Part shown: positions 1-8,608 of the stretch, in pieces | How positions within the stretch are numbered: the first letter of the stretch is position 1 | Layout: every line of letters begins with the position of its first letter | Source of the DNA: Microbacteriaceae bacterium PS02343 | GTDB taxonomy: Bacteria; Actinomycetota; Actinomycetes; Actinomycetales; Microbacteriaceae | DNA: 64,000 bases | Direction: 5' to 3' | Assembly: GCA_029959365.1 (NCBI GenBank) | Contig: JASCOA010000006.1 | Span: 1 to 64,000 of the forward strand | Made by a program: the position numbers and the translations under genes | The notes under the pieces: generated by a model | What the model was told of the DNA's origin: nothing | Databases searched by the model: none | Seen by the model: the letters and a program-made list of their open reading frames with translations, nothing else

Positions 1-719
1 CCCGCGGTGCACTGGTACAGCTGGTGGATGACCGGCGGCGCGACGGCGGCCTCGAGGCGGCGCGCATCCGCGCGCTCCAGCACCTCCGCGACGGCGTAGA
101 CGCGCTGCGGCCGCAGCGCCAGCCCGGCGTCGGCGATGGCGAGCAGCACCGACGGCGGGGCGACGAGGATCGTGGGCGCGTACTCGGCGAGCGAGCGGAT
201 GCGCTGCGCCAGATCGCCGTGCACGTCGAAGTACCGGAACTCCGCGACCCGCGAGCGCACGGTCTCGTAGAGCTCGTTGTCGGCGCGCAGGAAGAGCGCG
301 ATCCGATGCCCGAGGATGCGCCCCCGCGGCAGGGTGAGCGCCAGCATCGTGCCGGCCCAGTCGTCGCGCTCGGCGGCGCTGACGATGAAGACGCCGCGGT
401 GCCCGCTCGTGCCGCTCGAGAGCCCGACCGAGACGCCGTCGAGGGTGCCGGCGAAGTCGCGGCGGCGCTCGGCGTCGGTGGCGAGCGCGACGGCGTCGTC
501 GAGGGTGATGCCGACCGTGTTCATGGCATCGAAGTTCGCCATCATGACCGACTTGTCCATGAGCGGCAGATCCTGCAGCCGCCCCGGTGCGTCGGCGAAC
601 CACGGCGAGCGCCGCCGCAGGACGCTCAGGTGCCGGCGCACCCGTCGGTCCTGGAAGCGCTCGAGCTGCGCCCGGCTGCGGAAGCGCCGCAGCCAGCGGG
701 CGAGCACGAAGGCTCGCAC
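1..719 (-). CDS. F390-synthetase-related adenylate-forming protein (partial, 3' end off window)
   Basis: About 239 codons read from a GTG at 719 and run off the left edge, so the C-terminus is missing. The frame carries the phosphate-binding signature of the acyl-adenylate/phenylacetate-CoA ligase superfamily (S-S-G-T-S-G-H, near residue 95), followed by the family's Rossmann-like core with few basic residues. Proteins of this type are annotated as F390 synthetase-related and are expected to activate a carboxylate or phosphate with ATP; the substrate is unknown. The gene starts 5 nt after the stop of the metallo-hydrolase upstream and is the third gene of a small operon. No coenzyme F420 genes are visible, so a role with F420 is not supported here. 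Confidence 0.7.
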   Translation of the reverse strand, partial: MRAFVLARWLRRFRSRAQLERFQDRRVRRHLSVLRRRSPWFADAPGRLQDLPLMDKSVMMANFDAMNTVGITLDDAVALATDAERRRDFAGTLDGVSVGLSSGTSGHRGVFIVSAAERDDWAGTMLALTLPRGRILGHRIALFLRADNELYETVRSRVAEFRYFDVHGDLAQRIRSLAEYAPTILVAPPSVLLAIADAGLALRPQRVYAVAEVLERADARRLEAAVAPPVIHQLYQCTA

Positions 720-724
720 GATCC

Positions 725-1495
725 TCAGTCGGCCCACAGCAGGTCCACCCCCTCCGGGTGCGGGTCGTGGGCGAAGCGCAGGCGCACCCCGGCGGCCTCG
801 GCGGCGAGCAGGCGCTGGGCGGTGCGCGCCTGGGCGGCGTGATCGTGACCGATGGAGCGCGGGAGGGCGCGCATCCGCTGCTCCTGACCGAGCAGATCCC
901 GGTTCCAGGCCGCGTCCCCGGCGAGCAGCACCCGGTCGTGCACGAGCACGCCCACGTGCCCGCGGGCGTGGCCCGGCAGGTCGACGATGCACAGGGCGCC
1001 GTCGCCGAAGAGGTCGTGACTCGGCAGGCCGTGCGCCTCGCCCTCGAAGCGGTCGACCACGATGCGCTGCGCGTTCTCGAACCACGGGGGCAGCAGCCCG
1101 CGCAGCACCGCCTCCTTGAGCCGGGGCCCGCGCAGCGTCTCGACGAGCCCGGCGCTCAGCACGAAGACGGCGTGCGGGAAGAACCGCACCCCGCCGATGT
1201 GGTCGGGGTGCAGGTGGGTCAGCACCACGTGGGTGACCGTGGCGGGGTCGAGCTGCTCGCCGACGGTCTCGCCGTCGCGGACGCGGGGCGGCAGCAGGCG
1301 GCGGTACGCCCATCCGCTCGCTCCGGTGCCCCACGGGCGGGGCGGGTACCCGGTGTCGACGAGCACCCGGCGCTCGCCGTCGTCGTAGCGGAACACCCCG
1401 GCGGGGAACACCCTGCGCTCACGGGGTGCGCCGCGCAGCAGGGCCCCGACGTCGTGGCGGGTCTCGCCGCAGCGGTGGTAGCGCAGCTCAGGCAT
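725..1495 (-). CDS. MBL-fold metallo-hydrolase
   Basis: A 256-residue single-domain metallo-beta-lactamase-fold hydrolase. The metal-binding signature H-L-H-P-D-H is at residues 94-99, with the later ligands visible in L-P-G-H-A-R-G-H (about 175) and the G-D-A-A segment (about 193). There is no signal peptide, so it should be cytosolic. The fold covers lactonases, thioesterases and similar hydrolases; the substrate cannot be told from the sequence. Its start overlaps the stop of the epimerase by 8 nt and the adenylating gene follows after 5 nt, so the three products are probably co-expressed and act in one pathway. Confidence 0.85.
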   Translation of the reverse strand: MPELRYHRCGETRHDVGALLRGAPRERRVFPAGVFRYDDGERRVLVDTGYPPRPWGTGASGWAYRRLLPPRVRDGETVGEQLDPATVTHVVLTHLHPDHIGGVRFFPHAVFVLSAGLVETLRGPRLKEAVLRGLLPPWFENAQRIVVDRFEGEAHGLPSHDLFGDGALCIVDLPGHARGHVGVLVHDRVLLAGDAAWNRDLLGQEQRMRALPRSIGHDHAAQARTAQRLLAAEAAGVRLRFAHDPHPEGVDLLWAD

Positions 1496-2435
1496 AGCTC
1501 GCCAGGCTCTCGTCGAGGCCCACCGTCGGGGCGTAGCCGAGCACCCTGCGCGCGGCCGTGATGTCGAGGGTCTGCGAGTACGCGATGGAGGCGACGGTGT
1601 ACCGGGTGAGCGGTGGCTCGGGCCGTCCGGGCAGGCGGGCCGCGATCGCCTCGAGGGCGCCGGCCGCGGCCAGCACGGGGCGGACGCTCAGGTGCCGGTA
1701 CCGGGGCTCGACCCCCATGCCGGCGAGCAGTCGGTCGAGCAGCTGCTTGAAGGGCCGCGGGTCCCCGTTGCTGATGTTGAAGACCTGGCCGTCGGCCGCC
1801 GGCGCCTCGACGGCGAGGCGCAGCGCCGTCGCCACGTTCTCGACCGCGGTGAGATCGACGAGGTTCGCACCGTTCCGGAACAGCGGGATGCCGATGCGCT
1901 CGTGCACGGCGAGCAGCCGCGGCACCAGGCTGCGCTCCCCGCGGCCGAGGATGCCGCGCGGGCGGAGGATCACCACCTCGGGGCGGTCCAGGGCGTTCAG
2001 CAGCAGCGCCTCCGCCGCGCGCTTCGAGCGGATGTAGCCGTTCATCGCCCGGACCGGCTGCGGATCGTGCTCCCGGACCCCGATGCGGTCGCGGGTGTCG
2101 GCGTGCACGCTCGGCGAGGAGACGTGCACGATGCGGCGAGCGCCGCTGCGCCGGGCCAGCTCGAGCACGCGTGCCGTGCCGTGCACGTTGGCGTGCTCGA
2201 AGTCGCTCCAGCGCCCCCAGGGGGTGGAGAGGGCGGCGCAGTGCACGATGACGTCGGGGCGCAGGCCCGAGGCGGGCAGCGCCTCCAGATCGCCGACGAA
2301 GCTGGGCACCCCCTCCGGCAGCAGCGTCGGGTTCCGGCCGGCGGCGGTCACGGCGTAGCCGTGCGCGAGCAGCTCCCGGACGACGTGGCGGCCGAGGAAG
2401 CCGCTCGCACCCGTGACGAGCGCGTGTTCCCCCAT
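1488..2435 (-). CDS. NAD(P)-dependent epimerase / 3-beta-hydroxysteroid-dehydrogenase-like protein
   Basis: A 315-residue extended short-chain dehydrogenase/reductase. The N-terminal nucleotide-binding loop is T-G-A-S-G-F-L-G (residues 7-14), and the active-site pattern Y-x-x-x-K appears as Y-I-R-S-K near residue 136. The family oxidises or reduces hydroxyl/keto groups on sugars, sterols or acyl chains. I chose the ATG at 2435 because a TAGGAT -10 box lies 7 nt upstream, which suggests a leaderless transcript. First gene of the operon with the MBL hydrolase and the adenylating enzyme; the operon diverges from a GT4 glycosyltransferase, so a lipid or glycolipid substrate is possible but unproven. 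Confidence 0.82.
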   Translation of the reverse strand: MGEHALVTGASGFLGRHVVRELLAHGYAVTAAGRNPTLLPEGVPSFVGDLEALPASGLRPDVIVHCAALSTPWGRWSDFEHANVHGTARVLELARRSGARRIVHVSSPSVHADTRDRIGVREHDPQPVRAMNGYIRSKRAAEALLLNALDRPEVVILRPRGILGRGERSLVPRLLAVHERIGIPLFRNGANLVDLTAVENVATALRLAVEAPAADGQVFNISNGDPRPFKQLLDRLLAGMGVEPRYRHLSVRPVLAAAGALEAIAARLPGRPEPPLTRYTVASIAYSQTLDITAARRVLGYAPTVGLDESLASYA

Positions 2436-2471
2436 GACTCGAATCCTAGGACTCCCCCTAGGCTCCCCCGT
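2436..2471. promoter_or_regulatory. Divergent leaderless promoter pair, epimerase / glycosyltransferase
   Basis: The 36-nt gap holds a minus-strand -10 box TAGGAT (2448-2443), 7 nt before the epimerase ATG, and a plus-strand -10 box TAGGCT (2459-2464), 7 nt before the glycosyltransferase ATG. The gap also contains two CCTAGG-type repeats (2445-2450 and 2457-2462), one within each promoter, so one DNA-binding protein could act on both. No convincing -35 hexamers are seen. Confidence 0.5.
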
Positions 2472-3686
2472 ATGCGGATCGCCCTGGTGACGGACTACTA
2501 CCTGCCCACCCTCGGCGGCACCCAGACCGCGGTCAAGGCGCACCGCGAGGCCCTCGAGGCCGCCGGCCACGAGGCCACCGTGTTCGCGCCCCTGCTGCAG
2601 CCCGGCGGCGACCCGGGCGTCGAGGGGCTTCCGATCTCCCCCGTGTTCCGTCCCGACGGCTTCCCCTTCGCCTGGTCGCCCCGCCGGATCGCCGAGCAGC
2701 TGCGCGAGTCCTTCGCGCGACGACGCATCGAGGTCGTGCACACGCACTCCGAGATGTTCGCCGCGCTCGGCGCCATCGAGGCGGCCCGCGACCTCGGGCT
2801 GCCGGTGGTGCACACCATGCACGGCCGAGTCGACGTCTACACGGCGCGCACCCTGCCGCTGCCCTCGCTCTCGACGCGCCTCCTCGCCGCGCTGCACGCC
2901 CGGCACGTGAGCCCACGGGGCGTCTCCGTGCCCGGCGGCACCGCCTACACCGCCACGGCGACGGCGCGGCGCATGTGGCGGCTCATGGCCGCGCAGTCCC
3001 GGGCCAGCGCCCACGTGATCGTGCCGTCGGCGCACTTCACCGCCAAGCTCGCCGCGCAGGGCGTCGCGACGCCGATGACCGTGCTCTCCAACGGCCTGGA
3101 GCCGTCGGTGCTCGCGCGCGTCGGCAGCCCAGTGGAGCGCGCCCTCGAGCCCGGCGAGCCGCTGCGGCTGCTCTGGGTGGGCCGGCTCTCCCCGGAGAAG
3201 CGGCCCGCCGTGCTCGCCGAGGCCGCCCGCTCCTTCGGCGCCGGGGTCACCGTCGACGTCTACGGCGAGGGCATGGCCCGCCCCTCCCTCGAGCGGATGC
3301 GCGCCCCGGTCACCCTGCACGGCGCGGTGCCGCAGGAGGCCGTGCTCGAGGCGATGCGCGGCGCGCACGCGCTGGTCTCCAGCTCGCTGGACTTCGACAA
3401 CCAGCCGATGGTGATCCTCGAGGCCATCGCCTCCGGTCTGCCGGTGATCCACTGCGACCCGGACCTCGCCGAGGCCGTGCCCGCGGGCGGCGGCTTCCTG
3501 ACCCCCACCCCGGATGCGCCGGGGCTCGTCGCGACGGTCCGCACGCTGCGGACGGACCCCGCCGCGATCGGCAGCGCCAGTCGGGCGATGCTCGCGGCGC
3601 GCGGCGGCGTCGCCCAGCGGATCGACGGGCTGCTGGGGGTCTACGAGACGGCGCTGGCGGCAGGACCGGCGGACCGCATCCGCTGA
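2472..3686 (+). CDS. GT4-family glycosyltransferase
   Basis: A 404-residue retaining glycosyltransferase of the GT-B fold. The N-terminal acceptor domain opens with R-I-A-L-V-T-D-Y-Y-L-P-T-L-G-G, typical of family 4. The C-terminal nucleotide-sugar domain has W-V-G-R-L-S-P-E-K and a D-N-Q-P-M-V-I-L-E-A-I-A-S-G motif that fits the E-x7-E donor site. Relatives transfer hexoses to diacylglycerol or phosphatidylinositol at the cytoplasmic membrane face; donor and acceptor cannot be assigned here. The ATG at 2472 follows a TAGGCT box by 7 nt, implying a leaderless message. It converges on ispG with only 15 nt between stop codons. Confidence 0.85.
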   Translation: MRIALVTDYYLPTLGGTQTAVKAHREALEAAGHEATVFAPLLQPGGDPGVEGLPISPVFRPDGFPFAWSPRRIAEQLRESFARRRIEVVHTHSEMFAALGAIEAARDLGLPVVHTMHGRVDVYTARTLPLPSLSTRLLAALHARHVSPRGVSVPGGTAYTATATARRMWRLMAAQSRASAHVIVPSAHFTAKLAAQGVATPMTVLSNGLEPSVLARVGSPVERALEPGEPLRLLWVGRLSPEKRPAVLAEAARSFGAGVTVDVYGEGMARPSLERMRAPVTLHGAVPQEAVLEAMRGAHALVSSSLDFDNQPMVILEAIASGLPVIHCDPDLAEAVPAGGGFLTPTPDAPGLVATVRTLRTDPAAIGSASRAMLAARGGVAQRIDGLLGVYETALAAGPADRIR

Positions 3687-3701
3687 TCCGCCGCTCGTCG
3701 A

Positions 3702-4856
3702 TCAGACGGTGACGACCTGCGCGGTGCCGGTGGGCGCGTCGGGGCCGAGCTCGGCGGCTATGCGGTTCGCCTCCTCGATGAGGGTGGCCACGATCTCGTG
3801 CTCCGGAACCGTCTTGACGACCTCGCCCTTGACGAAGATCTGTCCCTTGCCGTTGCCGCTGGCCACGCCGAGGTCGGCCTCGCGCGCCTCGCCGGGTCCG
3901 TTGACGATGCAGCCCATCACCGCGACGCGCAGCGGCACCGTCATGCCCTCGAGACCCGCGGTGACCTCGTCGGCCAGGGTGTACACGTCGACCTGGGCTC
4001 GCCCGCAGCTGGGGCAGGAGACGATCTCGAGCTTGCGCTCGCGCAGGTTGAGCGACTGCAGGATCTGCAGGCCCACCTTGATCTCCTCGACCGGCGGGGC
4101 GGAGAGCGAGACGCGGATCGTGTCGCCGATGCCCTCGGCGAGCAGGATGCCGAAGGCGGTCGAGCTCTTGATGGTGCCCTGGAACGCGGGGCCGGCCTCG
4201 GTGACGCCGAGGTGCAGCGGCCAGTCGCCGAGCCGGGCGAGCTGCCGGTAGGCCTGCACCATGACGATCGGGTCGTTGTGCTTGACCGAGATCTTGAAGT
4301 CGTGGAAGTCGTGCTCCTCGAAGAGCGACGCCTCCCAGACCGCGCTCTCGACGAGCGCCTCCGGGGTGGCCTTGCCGTACTTCTGCAGCAGACTCGGCTC
4401 GAGGGAACCAGCGTTCACGCCGATGCGCAGGCTCACGCCGGCGTCCTTCGCGGCCTTCGCGATCGCGCCGACCTGGTCGTCGAACCTGCGGATGTTGCCC
4501 GGGTTGACGCGCACGGCGGCGCAACCGGCGTCGATGGCCTGGAAGACGTACTTCGGCTGGAAGTGGATGTCGGCGATCACCGGGATCTGGCTCTTCTTCG
4601 CGATGATCGGCAGCGCGTCGGCGTCGTCCTGGCTCGGCACGGCCACGCGTACGATCTCGCAGCCGGATGCGGTCAGCTCCGCGATCTGCTGCAGCGTCGC
4701 GTTGATGTCGGTGGTCGGCGTGGTCGTCATCGACTGCACGCTCACCGGGGCGTCGCCGCCCACCATGACGCTGCCGACCTTGATCTGCCGGGTCTTGCGG
4801 CGCGGGGCCAGCACGGGCGGGGGCGCGGCGGGCATTCCGAGGTTCACAGCAGGCAC
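3702..4856 (-). CDS. ispG: 4-hydroxy-3-methylbut-2-enyl diphosphate synthase (flavodoxin type)
   Basis: A 384-residue IspG/GcpE, catalysing the sixth MEP-pathway step, the reductive ring opening of methylerythritol cyclodiphosphate to HMBPP. The TIM-barrel part begins with K-V-G-S-V-M-V-G-G and holds A-D-I-H-F-Q. The C-terminal 4Fe-4S domain shows the ligands in S-C-P-S-C-G-R and [10 protein letters not shown]. The GTG start at 4856 lies 6 nt behind a TAGGCT box, indicating a leaderless transcript and supporting this start. dxr of the same pathway is 2.6 kb upstream on the same strand. Confidence 0.96.
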   Translation of the reverse strand: MPAVNLGMPAAPPPVLAPRRKTRQIKVGSVMVGGDAPVSVQSMTTTPTTDINATLQQIAELTASGCEIVRVAVPSQDDADALPIIAKKSQIPVIADIHFQPKYVFQAIDAGCAAVRVNPGNIRRFDDQVGAIAKAAKDAGVSLRIGVNAGSLEPSLLQKYGKATPEALVESAVWEASLFEEHDFHDFKISVKHNDPIVMVQAYRQLARLGDWPLHLGVTEAGPAFQGTIKSSTAFGILLAEGIGDTIRVSLSAPPVEEIKVGLQILQSLNLRERKLEIVSCPSCGRAQVDVYTLADEVTAGLEGMTVPLRVAVMGCIVNGPGEAREADLGVASGNGKGQIFVKGEVVKTVPEHEIVATLIEEANRIAAELGPDAPTGTAQVVTV

Positions 4857-4862
4857 GTCGTC

Positions 4863-4868
4863 AGCCTA
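4863..4868 (-). promoter_or_regulatory. ispG -10 box (leaderless)
   Basis: TAGGCT read on the minus strand, then 6 nt (gacgac), then the ispG GTG. The spacing puts the transcription start on the start codon. Confidence 0.5.
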
Positions 4869-4927
4869 GGCGGGCCCACCGACGGGCAGGCCCGCGCGCA
4901 GCCGCTGCACAGCACACCGCACTCGGC

Positions 4928-6307
4928 TCAGCCGAACAGGCTGATCGGGTTCACGAGGTCCGCGTAGATGAGCAGCGCGCTCATGCCGCCGAGCAGGATC
5001 ACCACGACGAAGGTGAGCGGGATCACCTTGGCGGTGTCGACGGGACCGGGGTCCGGGCGGCCGAACAGCTTCGCGAAGAAGCGCCGCACCCCCTCCCAGA
5101 CGGCGCCCGCGACGTGCCCGCCGTCGAGCGGCATGAGCGGCACGAGGTTGAACACGAAGAGCGCGACGTTGAGGCTGGCGAGGATGCCGAGCATGGCCGA
5201 CACCTTGTCGGCCACCGGGATCGTGTCGAGCGCGGCGATCTCGCCGGCGAAGCGGCCCACGCCGACCACGCTGATCGGTCCGTCGGGGTCGCGCTCGCCG
5301 CCGCCGAACGCAGCCTGGGCCACATCGACGAGGCGCTGGGGCAGGTTGAGGATCAGGTGCACGACCCGCTCGACGTTCTCGCCGACCGCGGCGGGCACCT
5401 CGGTGATCGGCTGCTGCACCACCTCGTACTGCGGGGTGATGCCCACGAAGCCGACCTCCTGCGTGACGACGTCGCCGTCCGCATCCGTCACCACCGCGTC
5501 GTCGTCGCCGACGACGGCGCGCTCGGTGAGCAGCGGCGTGACCTGCAGGGTGAGCGGCTCGCCGTCGCGCAGCACGTCGAGCGCGATGGTGCGGCCCGCG
5601 GCGCCGCGGATGACGCCGCTCACCTGGTCCCAGTCCACGGCCTGGTCGCCGTCGATCGCGACGATCTCGTCACCGGGCAGCACGCCGGCCTCGGCGCCGG
5701 GAGCGATGGGGTCGTCGTCGGTGCAGTCGGTCTGCGCGCTGTCGGAGGCGACCACGCACTCGTTGACGCTCGACACCGTCAGGCCGGGCTGGGCCACGCC
5801 GAAGCCGACCATGACGATGGCGTAGAAGACGAAGCCGAGCACGAGGTTCATGGCCGGGCCGCCGACCATGATCACGATGCGCTTCCAGACCGGCAGCTGG
5901 TAGAAGGTGCGGTGCTCCTCGCCCTGCACGATCGTCTCGGCGCTCGCCTCGCGGGCCTCCTGGATCATCGAGGTGATGCCCGAGGGGCGCTTCTCGCGCG
6001 GCTCGTCGCCGGAGAGCGCCTGCAGGAAGCCGGTGCTCGCCTCGCGCGGTGCGCCGCCGGGGCGCTTCGGCGGGTACATGCCCGACATGGCGATGAAGCC
6101 GCCGAGCGGGATGGCCTTGAGGCCGTACTCGGTCTCGCCGCGCTTGCGCGAGAGGATCGTCGGCCCGAAGCCGATCATGTACTGCGTCACCCGCACGCCG
6201 AAGAGCTTCGCGGGCAGGAGGTGGCCGATCTCGTGCAGGCCGATCGAGACGGCGAGGCCGATCACGATGACGAGCACGCCCAGCACGTAGAGCAGCACGG
6301 ATTCCAC
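4928..6307 (-). CDS. rseP: Site-2 protease, RseP/Rip1-type M50 metalloprotease with PDZ domain
   Basis: A membrane zinc protease for intramembrane cleavage of regulatory membrane proteins such as anti-sigma factors. The zinc motif H-E-I-G-H is at residues 25-29 in the first membrane helix. A second helix follows near 155-180, a PDZ-like domain in the middle (P-G-D-E-I-V-A-I-D-G), and the third metal ligand in P-L-M-P-L-D-G-G-H near the C-terminus. A further GTG lies 6 nt upstream, but TACCGT ends 6 nt before the GTG at 6307, so the leaderless start at 6307 (459 aa) is preferred. The position between dxr and ispG is typical for actinobacteria; candidate targets are not visible in the window. 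Confidence 0.93.
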   Translation of the reverse strand: MESVLLYVLGVLVIVIGLAVSIGLHEIGHLLPAKLFGVRVTQYMIGFGPTILSRKRGETEYGLKAIPLGGFIAMSGMYPPKRPGGAPREASTGFLQALSGDEPREKRPSGITSMIQEAREASAETIVQGEEHRTFYQLPVWKRIVIMVGGPAMNLVLGFVFYAIVMVGFGVAQPGLTVSSVNECVVASDSAQTDCTDDDPIAPGAEAGVLPGDEIVAIDGDQAVDWDQVSGVIRGAAGRTIALDVLRDGEPLTLQVTPLLTERAVVGDDDAVVTDADGDVVTQEVGFVGITPQYEVVQQPITEVPAAVGENVERVVHLILNLPQRLVDVAQAAFGGGERDPDGPISVVGVGRFAGEIAALDTIPVADKVSAMLGILASLNVALFVFNLVPLMPLDGGHVAGAVWEGVRRFFAKLFGRPDPGPVDTAKVIPLTFVVVILLGGMSALLIYADLVNPISLFG

Positions 6308-6313
6308 GGACAC

Positions 6314-6319
6314 ACGGTA
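6314..6319 (-). promoter_or_regulatory. rseP -10 box (leaderless)
   Basis: TACCGT on the minus strand, 6 nt before the GTG at 6307. This site decides between two nearby in-frame GTG codons. Confidence 0.45.
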
Positions 6320-6464
6320 GTGCCACCGGGCTATGAACCCGCTGCGGACCAGGACCGCACCCCTACTGGGGGTCGGGCGCGAGCGGATGCACGACTAGCG
6401 TCGGGCAGGGAGCGCCGCCGATGGGACTCGGCGCTCCACGGGACGACGGCGAGGGGGACGGACG

Positions 6465-7399
6465 ATGCGGCGACTCATCGTCGGCGCCGGCGCCGTGGGC
6501 ACCGCGCTCGCCGACCTGCTCATCGAGCGCGGGAAACGGTCCGGATCGCCAGCACGAGCGGACGAACGGTGACCGGCACCGAGTCGCTGCGCCTCGACGC
6601 CTCGGACGCCACCGCGCTCACCGCCGCGGCCGCGGGCTGCCGCACGATCTTCCTGCTCGTCAACCCGCCGTACACGACGTGGCCCGAGACGCTGCCCCCG
6701 ATCGTCGACGCGGCGATCGAGGCGGCGCGGCGCACCGGCGCCGACCTCGTGATGGGCGGCAACCTCTACGCCTACGGGCCGGTCGACGGTGCCATGACCG
6801 AGCAGTCGCCGCTCGCGAGCACCGAGGCCAAGGGCATGCTGCGCGCCGAGCTGTGGCGGCGCGCGCAGGCCGCGACGCTGCGCGGCGACGTGCGCGCCGT
6901 CGAGGTGCGCTCGAGCGACTACTACGGTCCCACCGCGGGCGCGAACTCGCACCTCGGCACGAAGTTCTTCGGTCCGATCGTGGCCTCGGAGACCGCGCGC
7001 GTCACCGGCGACCCGCTCATGCCGCACAGCTGGAGCTACATCCCCGACTTCGCCGCGACCCTCGCCGCGGCGGCCGACGACGACCGCAGCTGGGGCCGGG
7101 CGTGGCACGTGCCGAGCGGCGAGCCGCGCACCATGCGCGACATCGCGGCGGAGGCGAACCTCGTCGCCGGCAGCTCGGGCGATCTCGAGCGGGTCAGCCC
7201 CACGCTCGTGGCGCTCGCCAAGCTCGTCTCGCCCTTCCTGCGCGAGGTCGAGGCGGTGCGCTACGAGTTCGAGCGCCCCTACGTGCTCGACGCGAGCGAG
7301 ACCGAGGGCGCGCTGCAGCTGCGCCCGACCCCGTGGCGCGACGCGCTCGACGCGACCGTCGAGGCGAACCTGCGCGCACGGCGCGGCGCACTGCGCTGA
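6465..7399 (+). pseudogene. NAD-dependent epimerase-like gene with a frameshift
   Basis: The N-terminus starts at ATG 6465 behind a G-rich ribosome site with a Rossmann loop (V-G-A-G-A-V-G-T-A) but hits a TGA at 6570. From about 6531 the family sequence continues in another frame to 7399 (N-P-P-Y-T-T-W-P, G-G-N-L-Y-A-Y-G-P-V, S-D-Y-Y-G-P-T). Adding one G to the GGG run at 6531-6533 restores one frame of about 311 residues. Either the gene is recently inactivated or a base was lost in sequencing; the intact downstream codon usage favours a recent event or an error. A TAGCGT box at 6396-6401 may be its promoter. Relatives are extended SDR enzymes acting on nucleotide sugars or similar. Confidence 0.7.
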
Positions 7400-7437
7400 A
7401 ACGGGCGGCGTCGCTCGAGCCGCTGCTCGCGCCCGTT
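7400..7437. terminator. Possible terminator hairpin between convergent genes
   Basis: The arms AACGGGCG (7400-7407) and CGCCCGTT (7430-7437) are complementary over 8 bp with a 22-nt loop, placed directly behind the stop of the frameshifted gene and before the dxr stop. There is no U tract and the loop is long, so the call is weak. Confidence 0.3.
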
Positions 7438-7494
7438 CGTCACCGCCCCGGACCTCCGCCGCCGTTCAGGCCGATGCTCTCGCGCGCACGACGC

Positions 7495-8580
7495 TCAGCC
7501 CGCGGCGATGCGCCGGTCGGCGTCGCGGCGGGCCCAGCGCTCCGCTTCCAGCAGCTCGTCGAGGTCCGGGCGAGCGGATGCGGGAGCGAAGGCCTCGACG
7601 ACGGAGCGCACGGTGTCGACGATCGCCGTGAATCCGATCCGTCCGGCGTGGAAGCCCGCCACCGCCTGCTCGTTCGCCGCGTTGTAGACGGCCGGATGCG
7701 CGCCGCCGGCAGCGCCGACCTCGCGCGCGAGGGCGACGGCCGGGAAGGCCTCGTCGTCGAGCGGCTCGAAGGTCCAGCTGCTCGCGCGGGTCCAGTCGAG
7801 GGGGGCCCCGGCGCCGGGCACGCGCTCCGGCCAGCCGAGCGCGAGCGCGATGGGCAGCCGCATGTCGGGCGGCGACGCCTGGGCGAGCGTCGAGCCGTCG
7901 ACGAACTCGACCATGGAGTGCACGATCGACTGCGGATGCACGACCACGTCGATGCGCTCGTAGCCGATGCCGAAGAGCAGGTGCGCCTCGATGACCTCGA
8001 GGCCCTTGTTGACCAGGGTCGCGGAGTTGGTGGTGACCACCGGGCCCATGCTCCAGGTCGGATGCGCGAGCGCCTCCTGCGGGGTCACGTGCTCGAGCTC
8101 GGCGCGCCCCCTTCCGCGGAAGGGGCCGCCGGAAGCGGTCAGCACGAGCCGGCGCACCTCGTCGGGTGCGCCGCCGCGCAGCGCCTGCGCGAGCGCGGAG
8201 TGCTCGGAGTCGACCGGCACGAGCTGCCCGGGGGCGGCGCGGCCGATCACGAGCTCGCCGCCGACCACGAGGCTCTCCTTGTTGGCGAGCGCGAGGGTGC
8301 GGCCTGCGTCGAGCGCGGCGAGGGTCGGGCCGAGACCCACCGAGCCGGTGATGCCGTTGAGCACGACGTCCGAGCGGATGTCGCGGGCGAGCTGCGCGGA
8401 CTCCTCGGCGCCGAGCGCCACGGCCTCCACGCCGAACTCGGCCGCCTGCGCGGCGAGCGCGGAGCGGTCGCTGCCTGCGGAGAGCCCGACGACGCGGAAG
8501 CGGTCGGGAGCGGCGCGCACGACGTCGAGGGCCTGCCGGCCGATCGAGCCGGTGGACCCGAGGATCACGATCTCGCGCAT
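7495..8580 (-). CDS. dxr: 1-deoxy-D-xylulose 5-phosphate reductoisomerase
   Basis: A 361-residue Dxr, the second MEP-pathway enzyme, converting DXP to methylerythritol 4-phosphate with NADPH. The NADPH loop L-G-S-T-G-S-I-G is at residues 6-13. The family motif L-A-N-K-E-S-L-V follows near 100. The catalytic loop with S-G-G-P-F-R-G and the H-P-T-W-S-M-G block lie near 150-180. It starts 28 nt after the FKBP lipoprotein and is probably read from the same transcript. Target of fosmidomycin in organisms that take the drug up (family knowledge). Confidence 0.96.
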   Translation of the reverse strand: MREIVILGSTGSIGRQALDVVRAAPDRFRVVGLSAGSDRSALAAQAAEFGVEAVALGAEESAQLARDIRSDVVLNGITGSVGLGPTLAALDAGRTLALANKESLVVGGELVIGRAAPGQLVPVDSEHSALAQALRGGAPDEVRRLVLTASGGPFRGRGRAELEHVTPQEALAHPTWSMGPVVTTNSATLVNKGLEVIEAHLLFGIGYERIDVVVHPQSIVHSMVEFVDGSTLAQASPPDMRLPIALALGWPERVPGAGAPLDWTRASSWTFEPLDDEAFPAVALAREVGAAGGAHPAVYNAANEQAVAGFHAGRIGFTAIVDTVRSVVEAFAPASARPDLDELLEAERWARRDADRRIAAG

Positions 8581-8608
8581 CCGCTGCCCCGCTCCCGCGC
8601 TCAGCCGG

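Noticed and set aside
1692-2471. Longer plus-strand N-terminus for the GT4 gene
   Set aside because: The frame is open upstream but antisense to the epimerase. The family start M-R-I-A-L-V and a -10 box 7 nt before it fix the start at 2472.
3687-3701. Hairpin between the GT4 and ispG stops
   Set aside because: Only a 6-bp CTGATC/GATCAG match that lies partly in the coding ends; too weak to call.
5114-6464. Long plus-strand frame leading into the frameshifted epimerase
   Set aside because: It is antisense to rseP and low in family features. The true N-terminus lies in another frame at 6465.
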